From NCBI GenBank assembly GCA_026391315.1, contig JAPLDT010000019.1, forward strand, positions 1 through 64,000: 64,000 nt of DNA, written 5' to 3'. Both the position numbers and the translations under genes were made by a program. Below the pieces are notes generated by a model that had not been told where the DNA came from, did no database searches, and saw only the letters and a program-made list of their open reading frames with translations. Shown one piece after another: positions 1-8,974 of this stretch (position 1 is the stretch's first letter; each line of letters opens with the position of its first letter). The stretch comes from Bacteroidia bacterium (lineage in GTDB: Bacteria; Bacteroidota; Bacteroidia; Bacteroidales; Prolixibacteraceae).

Positions 1-2
1 AC

Positions 3-89
3 AGTACCGCTTTTGTTCTTTTTCTGGCGTATAAACATTTTGGATGGAAATTGGGACACCCAAAATTACAAAAAACCAGGCGTAACTAA
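3..89 (+). other. possible C-terminal end of a gene cut by the window start
   Basis: The third forward frame is open from the window edge to a TAA at 87-89. It reads a hydrophobic stretch (STAFVLFLAY) followed by a basic tail (KLQKTRRN), as at the end of a membrane protein. Frame 1 is also open to position 108, so the reading frame is not certain. The upstream part is outside the window and no family can be named. Confidence 0.25.
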
Positions 90-141
90 TTGTCTATCAA
101 TGTCAATTTTTTAAACCCGAAAAAACCGCGGAAAACAGGAA

Positions 142-166
142 TGGTGCAGATTGCAAATCTGCACCA
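142..166. repeat. perfect 11-bp hairpin, intergenic
   Basis: TGGTGCAGATT (142-152) and its exact reverse complement (156-166) flank a 3-nt loop. A third copy of one arm (ATCTGCACCAATGG) starts near 172. No T-run follows, so it looks like an intergenic palindromic repeat rather than a terminator. Positions 90-234 otherwise hold A/T-rich direct repeats (AATTCGT) and no convincing gene. Confidence 0.6.
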
Positions 167-234
167 GCGACATCTGCACCAATGGCGTTCGTGTAATTCG
201 TTTAAATTCGTAAAATTCGTATTGCCCACGGGCA

Positions 235-726
235 TTAAGGAAACAACTCCCCTATCACCTTCCTCCCACTCTCCGACTTAAAATTTATCTCCACAAACTT
301 TTTGACTCCTTCCGCGGAAACCTCCTCCTCAACCGCATTCACCAGAAAATCGGCTTCGACCAGGAGCTGAAAGTCGATGTCGTCAATCGCCGAAAAAGTG
401 TGATGCTTGCTGATGATAAACCAAATCCGGTCAACAACTTCCGGGCTAACCGGAATAGATTCAAGAATCGCCCTGGCTACCGGCGGACCCTCCTGCTCCT
501 GCAACTTTCCATCGCAATAGCCATATTTTGCCTCTGCAACATGGATTCCGATGTCGTGCAAAACGGCTGTCAGCTCGAGCACAAACTGCTTCGCCGGATT
601 CAAACCCTCCAGACGACCCAACAATTGGGCATAGCCAAACACCTTGAGTGAATGCTCTATTCGTTTCTGATCTCCCCTGTTTCTCCGGATCATCTCCTGT
701 AAAGCGATCGCTACCTGATTATCCAT
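235..726 (-). CDS. HD-domain phosphohydrolase-like protein
   Basis: A 163-residue soluble protein with the HD-superfamily metal-binding pattern: His25, His57-Asp58 (LHDIGIH), His107-His108 and a likely last ligand at Asp126. HD proteins hydrolyse phosphate esters or nucleotides; the substrate here is unknown. It lies downstream of uvrB on the same strand and its ATG (724-726) overlaps the uvrB stop codon (719-721), which points to translational coupling. A nucleotide-pool role next to DNA repair would be a guess. Confidence 0.75.
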   Translation of the reverse strand: MDNQVAIALQEMIRRNRGDQKRIEHSLKVFGYAQLLGRLEGLNPAKQFVLELTAVLHDIGIHVAEAKYGYCDGKLQEQEGPPVARAILESIPVSPEVVDRIWFIISKHHTFSAIDDIDFQLLVEADFLVNAVEEEVSAEGVKKFVEINFKSESGRKVIGELFP

Positions 727-2746
727 TTTTTCTCTCTTTTAACAATTTTTGCATGGCAAACATCTCATCGCGTAACCTGGCTGCCTCAATAAAATCAAGC
801 TCTTTGGCGGCTTTCTCCATCTCCTTCTTCGTCTTCAGGATAGCCTGTTCCAGCGCTTCGGGTTTCAGATAGGCCAAAACGGGATCCGCAGCATAATCGA
901 TCGTTTCGGGTGGCAGGTATGGCCGTGCCCCAGGCGCTTTGGCTGCCCTGTATTCCAATCCGATGATCTCCCTTGTAGGCTTGATGATGGCTGTCGGAGT
1001 AATGCCGTTGGCCAGGTTGTACTCGTGCTGCTTGTTTCTTCTGTAATTCGAAGAGTCGATCGTTCTTTGCATCGAATCGGTGATCTTGTCCGCATACATC
1101 AGCACCCTGCCATTCAGGTTTCGTGCCGCACGGCCTGCAGTCTGGGTCAACGAACGCTCCGAACGAAGGAATCCTTCCTTGTCGGCATCCAATATGGCAA
1201 CCAGCGAAACTTCAGGCAGGTCAAGCCCTTCACGCAGCAGGTTGATACCCACCAACACATCAAAACTCCCCTTTCGAAGCTCTTCCATGATCTCCACCCG
1301 CTCCATGGTATCCACATCCGAGTGGATGTAGCGGCATTTGATGTTGATTCGGTCGAAGTATTTGGATAGCTCTTCTGCCATCCTTTTGGTCAGGGTAGTG
1401 ACAAGAATCCGCTCATTCTTTTCTATCCTGAGATGTATCTCGTGAATCAGGTCGTCTATCTGGTTGTGCGCCGGCCTTACCTCTATGATCGGATCGAGCA
1501 ATCCGGTCGGGCGAATGATCTGCTCCACAATGACCCCTTCACTTTTCTGAAGTTCATAATCGGCCGGGGTTGCGCTGACAAATACCAATTGTGTCGCGAC
1601 AGCCTCAAACTCATCGAATTTCAACGGCCGATTGTCAATGGCCGCCGGTAGCCTGAAGCCATAATCCACCAAAGTGGTTTTTCTCGACCTGTCACCACCA
1701 TACATGGCGCGGATTTGCGGCATGGTGACATGACTTTCATCGATGATCATCAAAAAATCATCCGGGAAGAAATCGAGCAGACAGAACGGTCGGGAACCCG
1801 GCACGCGTCCATCAAAATACCTGGAATAATTTTCAATACCCGGACAATAACCCAACTCCCGGATCATCTCCAGGTCATAGTTGACCCTGTCTTCAATCCG
1901 TTTCGCTTCGGCATGTTTGCCACTCTCCCTGAAAAAATCAATCTGCCTTACCAGATCATCCTGAATCTGCCGGATGGCCGATTTTGTACGATCCTTGGTA
2001 GTGACAAAAATATTGGCCGGATAGACCGAATAGTGCTCATGCGTTTGAAGCAGGGCGCCAGTTTCGGGATTAAAAGAAGAGATCTCCTCCACCTCATCGC
2101 CAAAAAACTGGATCCTGACCGCATCATCCGCGTAAGCCGGAAAAATATCTACAGAATCTCCCTTCACCCTGAAATTACCCCGCTGAAAATCAACGTCGGT
2201 TCTGGAGTACATGGCATCAACCAGTTTTCGGAGCATCACGTTTCTACCCAGTTGCTCTCCCACTTTGACATGAGTCACGTTGGCATGAAAGTCGTCCGGA
2301 TTACCAATTCCATAAATACAGGAGACGGATGAGACCACCACGATGTCCCTTCTTCCTGATAACAGGGAGGAGGTGGCAGCCAACCTCAGTTTTTCGATCT
2401 CTTTGTTGATGGCCAGATCCTTCTCAATAAAAGTATCCGTCACCGGAAGATAGGCCTCGGGCTGGTAATAATCGTAATAGGAGACAAAATACTGGACCGC
2501 GTTCTCCGGAAAGAACTGTTTCATTTCACCATAAAGCTGAGCCGCAAGGGTTTTGTTGTGACTAAGAATTAAGGTTGGTTTCTGAACCTTCTCGATCACA
2601 TTGGCCATGGTAAAAGTCTTTCCGGATCCCGTCACACCCAGGAGTGTCTGGTAAGGAACACCCGAAAGGATACCCTCGCTCAGCTGAGCGATCGCCTGCG
2701 GCTGATCACCTGTAGGAATGAAGTCGGCGGTTATCTTGAATTGCAT
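719..2746 (-). CDS. uvrB: UvrABC excinuclease subunit B
   Basis: UvrB is the damage-verifying helicase-like subunit of nucleotide excision repair; it is loaded by UvrA and recruits UvrC. The 675-residue length is normal. Visible motifs are the Walker A GVTGSGKT (residues 37-44), the beta-hairpin segment YYDYYQPEAYLP that inserts behind the lesion, the DESH box, helicase motifs in LLREGLDLPEVSLV and QTAGRAARN, and a C-terminal UVR motif (about 635-670) that binds UvrC. The ATG fits the family N-terminus. The HD-domain gene follows with overlapping stop and start codons. Confidence 0.97.
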   Translation of the reverse strand: MQFKITADFIPTGDQPQAIAQLSEGILSGVPYQTLLGVTGSGKTFTMANVIEKVQKPTLILSHNKTLAAQLYGEMKQFFPENAVQYFVSYYDYYQPEAYLPVTDTFIEKDLAINKEIEKLRLAATSSLLSGRRDIVVVSSVSCIYGIGNPDDFHANVTHVKVGEQLGRNVMLRKLVDAMYSRTDVDFQRGNFRVKGDSVDIFPAYADDAVRIQFFGDEVEEISSFNPETGALLQTHEHYSVYPANIFVTTKDRTKSAIRQIQDDLVRQIDFFRESGKHAEAKRIEDRVNYDLEMIRELGYCPGIENYSRYFDGRVPGSRPFCLLDFFPDDFLMIIDESHVTMPQIRAMYGGDRSRKTTLVDYGFRLPAAIDNRPLKFDEFEAVATQLVFVSATPADYELQKSEGVIVEQIIRPTGLLDPIIEVRPAHNQIDDLIHEIHLRIEKNERILVTTLTKRMAEELSKYFDRINIKCRYIHSDVDTMERVEIMEELRKGSFDVLVGINLLREGLDLPEVSLVAILDADKEGFLRSERSLTQTAGRAARNLNGRVLMYADKITDSMQRTIDSSNYRRNKQHEYNLANGITPTAIIKPTREIIGLEYRAAKAPGARPYLPPETIDYAADPVLAYLKPEALEQAILKTKKEMEKAAKELDFIEAARLRDEMFAMQKLLKERKNG

Positions 2747-2786
2747 ACTTTAATTTTCATTTAAAAAAAGATAAAGAATTCAATCT

Positions 2787-2970
2787 AAGGATAAAGGATA
2801 AAGTAAAAAGGATAAAGTAAAGAACGCTGCGATCATGATTTCAGCCAATAATCAAATAATATTTTTAAACCAAATAACGCCTATCGTGCGGGGCTCACTT
2901 TATCCTTTTAACTTTATCCTTTATCCTTTATCCTTTATCCTTTATCCTTCCCCTTTTTAACTTTATCCTT
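2787..2970. repeat. inverted repeat with GGATAAA-type arms and a shared core
   Basis: The left arm is a short array of AAGGATAAAG units and the right arm is an array of CTTTATCCTT units reaching the stop codon of the next minus-strand gene. Between them is a core that starts AAAGTAAAGAACGCTGCGAT at 2814 and runs through TCATGATTTC. Nearly the same core recurs at 45721 and, in the other orientation and with different arms, near 44550 and 53405. The gap lies between uvrB and a HAD gene, both on the minus strand. Confidence 0.75.
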
Positions 2971-3574
2971 AACTCCTCAGTGTATAAAACGGGGTAACGT
3001 CAGTTGCCATCATCCCGGCTGTTTCGGCAGCCCTGATTCCGAGCGGACTATCTTCAAAGACCTGACAGAACTCCGGCGCCACACCAATCAGTTCGGCTGC
3101 TTTTAAAAAGGTATCGGGATGTGGTTTGTGATTCTCCACATCCTCGGCCGTAACGATGTGTTCGAAATTATCAAGCACACCGGCGAGTTCAAGCGTTTTT
3201 TTGGCATAGAACTTCGTTCCTCCCGTTCCGCACGCCATTGGAAGTTTGCCGGTATACTCACGGATTATTTTAATCACCGGCTTAATAGGCTCAGCTTTGT
3301 AAATATTCTGCAGAAAGTGGTACTCTTTTTTGTTGGCAAACTCCTGCGGATCAAAATCCAATCCAAATTTTTCCTTAAGCAGGCAACTCGTCTGATAGGC
3401 AGGTATTCCGCTCATACTAAAGAAAAGCTCGGAGGATATTTCAAAACCGTATTCTGCGGCAGTTTCCTGATAGGCAATAAGATGGATGGACATGGTGTCT
3501 GAAATTGTACCATCTATATCGAATATTAAACCTTTGGCTTTGGGATCGACTGCTAACTCTCGTATTTCTGTCAT
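2969..3574 (-). CDS. HAD-superfamily phosphatase (beta-phosphoglucomutase-like)
   Basis: The protein has the HAD catalytic motif DIDGT (Asp19 nucleophile and Asp21 when numbered from the start chosen here), a cap domain, motif II GTGGTK, the Lys of motif III (NHKPHPD) and the acidic motif IV in FEDSPLGIRAA. This is the layout of beta-phosphoglucomutase-like phosphatases acting on small phosphosugars; the substrate cannot be read from sequence. The frame is open 24 codons further upstream (to 3646). The ATG at 3572-3574 fits the family N-terminus, and a TATTTTTG promoter box lies about 20 nt upstream on this strand (3594-3601), inside the longer reading. Confidence 0.8.
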   Translation of the reverse strand: MTEIRELAVDPKAKGLIFDIDGTISDTMSIHLIAYQETAAEYGFEISSELFFSMSGIPAYQTSCLLKEKFGLDFDPQEFANKKEYHFLQNIYKAEPIKPVIKIIREYTGKLPMACGTGGTKFYAKKTLELAGVLDNFEHIVTAEDVENHKPHPDTFLKAAELIGVAPEFCQVFEDSPLGIRAAETAGMMATDVTPFYTLRS

Positions 3575-3733
3575 CGGATAAACTCGTTTTGGGCAAAAAT
3601 AACTATTTAAGAGCTTTGCCGCTGCATCCAATTCCATAAACTTCACTGCAAAGGGGAAATACCAATCCTACTTTCCGGATAATTTGCTAATTTGCATCTT
3701 CAAAATCAACCATCAATTTAATTCGTTTCCACC

Positions 3734-4126
3734 ATGCAAACTCATGAACTTTATCTCCCCATGCTCATTCCATTGTGGGGAATTTTTATTGGTATAGCAC
3801 TGGTAGTCATAGGATTTGTTGACAAGAAACCGGCCTTTACCTATTCCGGATGGGGCCTGCTCATCGTGGTTGGATTGATCTCTCTTTTTTACAACTTGTT
3901 TCAGATTAACCCAGCTTCTTACCAGGAAAACAGTCAAATGAGAGAAACTGCCGCTATTCTGGTCAAAGCAGGCTATCTGAATCTGGCAGGTTCTGCACTT
4001 GCATTGTGTTCCATGCTGTTTTACCGTTACAAAAACAGGAGATACCTTTTGATGGCCGTTCTGACTATCCTATTCTTTGCCATCCAGTTTTTTCAGTACT
4101 ATGGCCTGATTCAGAAACCAAAGTAA
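3734..4126 (+). CDS. small integral membrane protein, unknown function
   Basis: A 130-residue protein with four hydrophobic segments (about 8-28, 38-55, 78-95 and 103-121) joined by short polar loops, so most of it is in the inner membrane. I do not recognise a family. It is divergent from the HAD gene and 37 nt upstream of another unknown membrane-anchored gene on the same strand, so the two may be co-transcribed. Confidence 0.65.
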   Translation: MQTHELYLPMLIPLWGIFIGIALVVIGFVDKKPAFTYSGWGLLIVVGLISLFYNLFQINPASYQENSQMRETAAILVKAGYLNLAGSALALCSMLFYRYKNRRYLLMAVLTILFFAIQFFQYYGLIQKPK

Positions 4127-4163
4127 AGATTCAACGTATTTTAATTATTGAAAATGACAATTT

Positions 4164-4697
4164 ATGGCTAATGATATCAATGGTTTTTGGGAGATCTTAA
4201 AGATCACCCTGCCGGCTTTGATCGTCTTCATCACCGCCTATTTTCTATTCCGCGACATGCTTGAAAATGACAAGCGTCGACGGGAGTTCGAATTCAGGGT
4301 ACTGCATGCCAAGGAGATGACACCTGTAAAGCTTCAGGCATACGAGCGCCTGACACTTTTTCTTGAAAGAATTTCGCCCGAATCGATGATGATCAGGCAT
4401 TCACCTCAGGATTTAACGGCCGGGCAGTACCATCAGGTTCTTCTTACTACAATCCGGCAGGAGTTTGAACACAATCTTTCCCAGCAAATCTATGTTTCTA
4501 CCATCCTTTGGGAGACCATCCGGGGAGCAAAGGAGAAGTTGGTGACAATCATCAACCGTTCGGCTGAGGAGGTTGATCCCAAAGGTGCCGGTTATGAGCT
4601 GAGCAAAAAAATCTTCAGCAATTACCAGGATGAAGATCCTTCACCGGTGGCCCTTGCCTTGTCAGACCTCAAAAAAGAGGTTGGGAAATTTTTGTAA
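4164..4697 (+). CDS. membrane-anchored protein of unknown function, Bacteroidota-type
   Basis: A 177-residue protein with one N-terminal transmembrane helix (about residues 11-30, LKITLPALIVFITAYFLF), then a charged, probably helical cytoplasmic domain. The order of a single membrane anchor, a basic KRRREFEF stretch and a YERLTLFLERI segment resembles a conserved hypothetical family of Bacteroidota, but I cannot name it with confidence. The gene follows the small membrane protein and precedes a 28-bp inverted repeat. Confidence 0.65.
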   Translation: MANDINGFWEILKITLPALIVFITAYFLFRDMLENDKRRREFEFRVLHAKEMTPVKLQAYERLTLFLERISPESMMIRHSPQDLTAGQYHQVLLTTIRQEFEHNLSQQIYVSTILWETIRGAKEKLVTIINRSAEEVDPKGAGYELSKKIFSNYQDEDPSPVALALSDLKKEVGKFL

Positions 4698-4710
4698 CAA
4701 GATGATATCG

Positions 4711-4810
4711 TTCACGCAAAGTACGCAAAGGAAGACGCAGAGAACGCAGAAATAGATACAATCAATCTTCTTTGCGACCTTCGCGTCTTCCTTTGCGTAC
4801 TTTGCGTGAA
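4711..4810. repeat. 28-bp perfect inverted repeat (GCAAAG units)
   Basis: The arms at 4711-4738 and 4783-4810 are exact reverse complements and consist of TACGCAAAG-like units. The loop is 44 nt and continues the pairing imperfectly. The transcript would fold into a very stable hairpin between two genes on the same strand. No poly-T tract follows directly, so a role in RNA stability or as a repetitive element is as likely as termination. Confidence 0.8.
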
Positions 4811-4875
4811 ATTCTATCTTAACTAACTATCATTAAATATTTTGTAGTCAATAGAATCCTTTAATCGTCAATTAT

Positions 4876-6984
4876 ATGGATCCCCGTTATATTACCAAAA
4901 CTATCAACTTGCAAATAGGCGACCCGGAACAGAAAAGAGCAGAAATCCTGAGCTATTTTAAAAAAACCTACAGTCTGGATGAACATCTCTTTGAAGTTTT
5001 CGCCGATACCTCGGCCATGTACCGGACCGCCGATCCTTTGCGTCATCCGTTAATTTTCTATTTTGGCCACACGGCAGCATTCTACATCAACAAACTGGTA
5101 ATTTCCAAAATTTTGGAAACGCGGATCAATCCGAAATTTGAATCGATGTTTGCCATCGGAGTGGACGAAATGTCGTGGGACGACCTCAACCAAAGCAACT
5201 ACAAATGGCCAACCATTGAGGAGATTAAAAGCTACCGGAAACAAGTCTATGAAATAGTTGTCAATCAAATAGAAACGCTCCCCATTCAAGTACCCATCCG
5301 TTGGGAAGACCCCATTTGGATCATCCTGATGGGCATCGAACACTCGCGTATTCACATTGAGACCTCCTCTGTCCTGATCCGACAGCTTCCGCTGGAATTT
5401 CTCAAACCCATTCCGGGATGGATAACATGTACTTCCATCGGTGATGCGCCCAAAAATAAGTTACTGCCGGTTAAAGGCGGAACAATTAACCTTGGTAAAC
5501 ACTTCAACGATCCATATTACGGCTGGGACAACGAATACGGTACCCACCAGGCTATGGTGGATTCATTTGAAGCCTCCACGTTCCTCTGTTCCAACGGAGA
5601 GTTTCTCGGTTTTATTAAAGATGAGGGTTATCAAAAAGAACACCTTTGGACAGCAGAGGGGTGGAAATGGAAATCATTTACAAAGGCTGAACATCCTTTG
5701 TTTTGGAGAAAAAAGGGCGACAACTATCAATTAAGATTGGTTTTCGAAGAGATCGATATGCCCTGGAACTGGCCGGTAGAGGTCAATTACCTGGAAGCCA
5801 AAGCATTCTGCAACTGGAAAATTGAGAAGACCGGGTTGCCAATCCGGCTGATGACAGAGGAGGAGTGGTATATCCTGCGCGATGGGGCCAATGTCCCCGA
5901 CCTGCCCGATTGGGAGACCGCGCCAGGCAACATCAACCTGGAACATTTTCAAAGTCCATGTCCGGTAGATTTCTTCAAAACCGGCGATTTTTACGACCTG
6001 ATCGGCAATGTCTGGCAATGGACAGAAACGCCCATTTCAAGCTTCGAAGGATTCAAAATCCATCCTTATTACGATGATTTTTCAACACCCACTTTCGACA
6101 CACGCCACAACATGATCAAGGGCGGATCATGGATATCAACCGGGAATGAGGCTATCCGGGCTTCCAGGTATGCATTCAGACGTCATTTTTATCAACATGC
6201 CGGGTTTAGGTATGTCTCATCTTACCAGGAAGTTGTCATCAAAGACGACAATTACGAAACTGATCCTGAAGTTATCCTTCATTGCGAATCGCACTATGGA
6301 ACCTCCCCGCTCGGCGTTCCCAACTTCCAGAAGGTCATCGCGGATTTCTGTACAAATCTTAAACTTTCCAATCAGCAGGGATGCGCACTGGATCTGGGCT
6401 GCAAAACGGGCCGGACCACCTGGGAGCTGGCCCGCACCTTCGACAATGTGACCGGAGTTGACCTTTCGGCCAGAACCATAAAGGTTGCCTCCCAGCTTCA
6501 GGAACAGGGCAGGTTCAATTACATTTTTCCTGACGAGGGTGAAGTATATGATTACAATCAGGTGACCCTGGATGATTTCGATTTGAAACCACTGGTCAAC
6601 AAAGTAAAATTTTTGCAGTCTGATTTTGCCAATCTTAAAAATGTCTTCAGCGGTTATGACCTTATTCTTCTTAACGACATCCTGGACCGGATTTATCAGC
6701 CCAAAGAGTTGATTTCAAATCTGTACAAGAGGATCAACGACAAAGGCATTCTTGTGATAGCAACAGCCTACGACTGGGACGAAAAACAGACCAAACCCGA
6801 AAATTGGTTGGGTGGCTTCCGCAGTTCAGCCGAACCTGTCAGGGGGATAGAGACACTGGTTGAGCTACTTAAAGAGCATTTTGTCAAAACTAATGTAACC
6901 ACCACGCTTCCATCTGTATTTAGGGTCAACAAACGTAAATCAATATTGAAAGAGGTGGAGGTGACTGTTTGGCAGAAGCGCTAA
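4876..6984 (+). CDS. ovoA: 5-histidylcysteine sulfoxide synthase / mercaptohistidine methyltransferase (OvoA)
   Basis: OvoA makes the thiol-histidine ovothiol A: an iron- and oxygen-dependent sulfoxide synthase joins Cys to the C5 of His, and a SAM-dependent domain N-methylates the product. The 702 residues show an N-terminal DinB-like iron site with HSRIHIE (His156, His160, Glu162), a formylglycine-enzyme-like (SUMF1) middle with GNVWQWTETP and KGGSWISTGNEA, and a C-terminal methyltransferase with the SAM loop LDLGCKTGRTTWEL (from about residue 504). Length and domain order match full OvoA rather than EgtB, which lacks the last domain. Repeats flank it on both sides, so it looks monocistronic. 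Confidence 0.88.
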   Translation: MDPRYITKTINLQIGDPEQKRAEILSYFKKTYSLDEHLFEVFADTSAMYRTADPLRHPLIFYFGHTAAFYINKLVISKILETRINPKFESMFAIGVDEMSWDDLNQSNYKWPTIEEIKSYRKQVYEIVVNQIETLPIQVPIRWEDPIWIILMGIEHSRIHIETSSVLIRQLPLEFLKPIPGWITCTSIGDAPKNKLLPVKGGTINLGKHFNDPYYGWDNEYGTHQAMVDSFEASTFLCSNGEFLGFIKDEGYQKEHLWTAEGWKWKSFTKAEHPLFWRKKGDNYQLRLVFEEIDMPWNWPVEVNYLEAKAFCNWKIEKTGLPIRLMTEEEWYILRDGANVPDLPDWETAPGNINLEHFQSPCPVDFFKTGDFYDLIGNVWQWTETPISSFEGFKIHPYYDDFSTPTFDTRHNMIKGGSWISTGNEAIRASRYAFRRHFYQHAGFRYVSSYQEVVIKDDNYETDPEVILHCESHYGTSPLGVPNFQKVIADFCTNLKLSNQQGCALDLGCKTGRTTWELARTFDNVTGVDLSARTIKVASQLQEQGRFNYIFPDEGEVYDYNQVTLDDFDLKPLVNKVKFLQSDFANLKNVFSGYDLILLNDILDRIYQPKELISNLYKRINDKGILVIATAYDWDEKQTKPENWLGGFRSSAEPVRGIETLVELLKEHFVKTNVTTTLPSVFRVNKRKSILKEVEVTVWQKR

Positions 6985-6991
6985 GATATTA

Positions 6992-7154
6992 TTACACAGA
7001 GTTTCACAGAGAAGCACAGAGTTGCACAGAGAATGATTTCTAAATGTTTGAAGGGTTTGAAGGGTTACGGTATTTAGACACATTAAACTCCATAAAAAGT
7101 TTAAACATTTTTTTCTCCGTGTAACTCTGTGCTTCTCTGTGAAACTCTGTGTAA
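6992..7154. repeat. inverted repeat with CACAGAG units, convergent-gene junction
   Basis: The left arm starts TTACACAGAGTTTCACAGAG at 6992 and the right arm ends with its complement at 7154; about 32 bp pair without a mismatch and more with a few. The loop contains a TTTGAAGGG direct repeat. It sits between ovoA (+) and the peptidase gene (-), where it could terminate both. The CACAGAG unit recurs at 8975, 48697, 49474 and 50479. Confidence 0.8.
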
Positions 7155-7158
7155 CTTT

Positions 7159-8469
7159 TTATTTCATCCAACCCTGCAAAAGATCAATCGTCTTCTGCTT
7201 CAACGGCTCCGGCATGTTGGAAATCCGGCTCCTGTGGCTGCCGCCGGGCTGATAAATTTTCACCACACCCGGATTCTTTCCTCCCGTAGCTGCTGAGGCC
7301 GACCAGGGATCGATGCCACCATAAATCAGCAGAACTTTGGTTGCTTTGCTCCTCAGATAGCGGTCAGTCTCCTTGCTCATCTCAGGGTCGTAGGGAAAAA
7401 TCTGATCTTTCTCCAGGAACAGTTTTTCGATGTATCCGCTCATATCCCTGGTCTCAATCACTTTTCTAAAAGGTCTTGTATCATAAGCATAATAGCCAAG
7501 CTGCCGGTGCGCCTGGACGAAGAAGGGTGCGGTTGCCTTTCCACTCTCAATGTCGAAATAGCTGCATGAACTTATTTTCTGAAAAAAATCAAATATGATT
7601 TTGTCTGTGGATGTGGTAGCAGGTATCTCTTTTACCGAGTGTCCCCACTGCCAGAAGGAGAAAGAAAGCTCCAAAACAGAATAATCATATATCTCTCTTT
7701 CAGGAGTTTTAAAATGGAAGTTTTTCTCTTTGCAGAGTTGTTCAAACATCGGCATCAGACGATCTTTCCGCCGAAGCACCTCCATTTGAAATGCCTTGAC
7801 CATTTTTCGTTCACTTCTGGTTGCAACCTCTTTCTCTATGAAATGCGGATGACGCGCCTCCTCTACCGAAAAATTAAGCGGAGCGACAAAAGGCACCGAA
7901 ACCTCCACGTCGTCAGGATAAAGCATGCGGTGGTAAAGGGTGGTTTCCCCCCCTTTGCTGATGCCTGTATTCACCCACTTCTGACCGTAAATCTTTTTAA
8001 ATAACTCCACCACATGGTGCTGGTCGGCGGCCGCATTTTCGACTGTCAGGTCGACCCAATGGATGGAATCAGGCACCGATTTACCAAAAAAACGGTGCTC
8101 AACAAAAATCTGATTGGCCTTCAGGATGGGACACAACTCATCGAGGTACCTTTTCCCGAATGCGTAAGCTCCACCGTAACCCTCTGTCACAAAAACAACC
8201 GGGCTTTCATATGAGAGGTGTGAAACGAAAACCCTTTGCAGAAAAAATCCCTTGTCGGGATGTTCATGGTCAACCAATTGTTTGACATTGACCACATAAG
8301 CTTCACTGAAAAACTGATTCTGCTCCATTTTTTCTACCGAGACAATATCGGGCAATGCCTTGATCCGATCCTGAAGCGATTGCGCGACAAGAGATACAAA
8401 AGAGATAAATAGAAATAACGATAATAGGGCTGAACGCCTCAATGCTAATTTGAATTTTGATTGAAACAT
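7159..8469 (-). CDS. secreted S37-type (PS-10) serine peptidase
   Basis: A 436-residue alpha/beta-hydrolase-fold peptidase of the S37 family, whose known members are tripeptidyl aminopeptidases. A signal peptide ends near VAQS (about residue 30). The nucleophile is Ser171 in GISKGGET, the acid lies in YGGIDPWSA (about 385) and the His in GGSHRSRI (about 405). The oxyanion region VTEGYGGAYA precedes them. It is probably exported and trims peptides in the periplasm or at the cell surface. The neighbours give no further clue. Confidence 0.8.
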   Translation of the reverse strand: MFQSKFKLALRRSALLSLFLFISFVSLVAQSLQDRIKALPDIVSVEKMEQNQFFSEAYVVNVKQLVDHEHPDKGFFLQRVFVSHLSYESPVVFVTEGYGGAYAFGKRYLDELCPILKANQIFVEHRFFGKSVPDSIHWVDLTVENAAADQHHVVELFKKIYGQKWVNTGISKGGETTLYHRMLYPDDVEVSVPFVAPLNFSVEEARHPHFIEKEVATRSERKMVKAFQMEVLRRKDRLMPMFEQLCKEKNFHFKTPEREIYDYSVLELSFSFWQWGHSVKEIPATTSTDKIIFDFFQKISSCSYFDIESGKATAPFFVQAHRQLGYYAYDTRPFRKVIETRDMSGYIEKLFLEKDQIFPYDPEMSKETDRYLRSKATKVLLIYGGIDPWSASAATGGKNPGVVKIYQPGGSHRSRISNMPEPLKQKTIDLLQGWMK

Positions 8470-8486
8470 ATTATTGATTAAAGAAT

Positions 8487-8665
8487 TTAAACTGCCCCTA
8501 CCACAGATTACACAAATTACACAAATAAATGGAGAATTTAGAAGTTTGAAATGTTTGAAATGTTAAAACCCCATAAACCCTTCAAACAATTTTTAACCCT
8601 TCAAACTTTAAAGTTTGGAGTCACATTCTCCCCTTCTGCTCCATGCTCTATGCCCAATGCACTAT
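8487..8665. repeat. intergenic repeat patch (ACACAAATT and TTTGAA units)
   Basis: This 200-nt gap holds ACCACAGATTACACAAATT, a unit that reappears reversed at 48040-48080 in the his operon. It also holds an imperfect hairpin of TTTGAAATG units against CTTCAAACA units, and an array of GCTCTATGCCC-like units at its end. No gene is apparent. Confidence 0.6.
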
Positions 8666-8670
8666 GCCCT

Positions 8671-8940
8671 TCACAGCGAAATAACCCCCTCAATCTCCCC
8701 TGCCTTCTTATAAATCTCCAGCACCTCGTCCGGGTTTTTCATCTCTTGTTTGCATGAAAGGGCAATAAACCGGATGTCTTTGGAGGTACGGTAAGTGATT
8801 TGATCTTCGTGCAGAAACAGTTTTTTTACCAATTCCAGTTTCACTTTGTCATTGGGTACAATAAACTTAAAAAAATAGATCCCCGGCCACTTCTGCTGTG
8901 CCCAGAGGATCGTCTTTGCCTTTTCTAACGCTTCATCCAT
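8671..8940 (-). CDS. DUF493 (YbeD-like) family protein
   Basis: A small protein of 89 residues from the ATG at 8938-8940. The frame opens two codons earlier with TTG, but MDEALEKAK matches the usual family start. It shows the ferredoxin-like alpha/beta pattern of DUF493, with WPGIYFFKFIVP as the first strand and a C-terminal NPDEVLEIYKKAGEIEGVISL helix-strand. The role of the family is unclear (E. coli YbeD resembles an ACT-type regulatory domain). Confidence 0.75.
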   Translation of the reverse strand: MDEALEKAKTILWAQQKWPGIYFFKFIVPNDKVKLELVKKLFLHEDQITYRTSKDIRFIALSCKQEMKNPDEVLEIYKKAGEIEGVISL

Positions 8941-8974
8941 ACACAATAAATTAACTTATTCTCAACAAATTAGG

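Noticed and set aside
90-281. 63-codon ORF at the window start
   Set aside because: It runs through a palindromic repeat and into the 3' end of the HD gene; composition is not protein-like.
1715-2332. 205-codon forward frame in uvrB
   Set aside because: A shadow of uvrB on the opposite strand; uvrB is certain by motif content.
2787-2970. CRISPR-like tandem GGATAAA repeats (also at 45694 and 62437)
   Set aside because: Units are 7-10 nt, contiguous, without spacers of constant length, and no cas genes are present.
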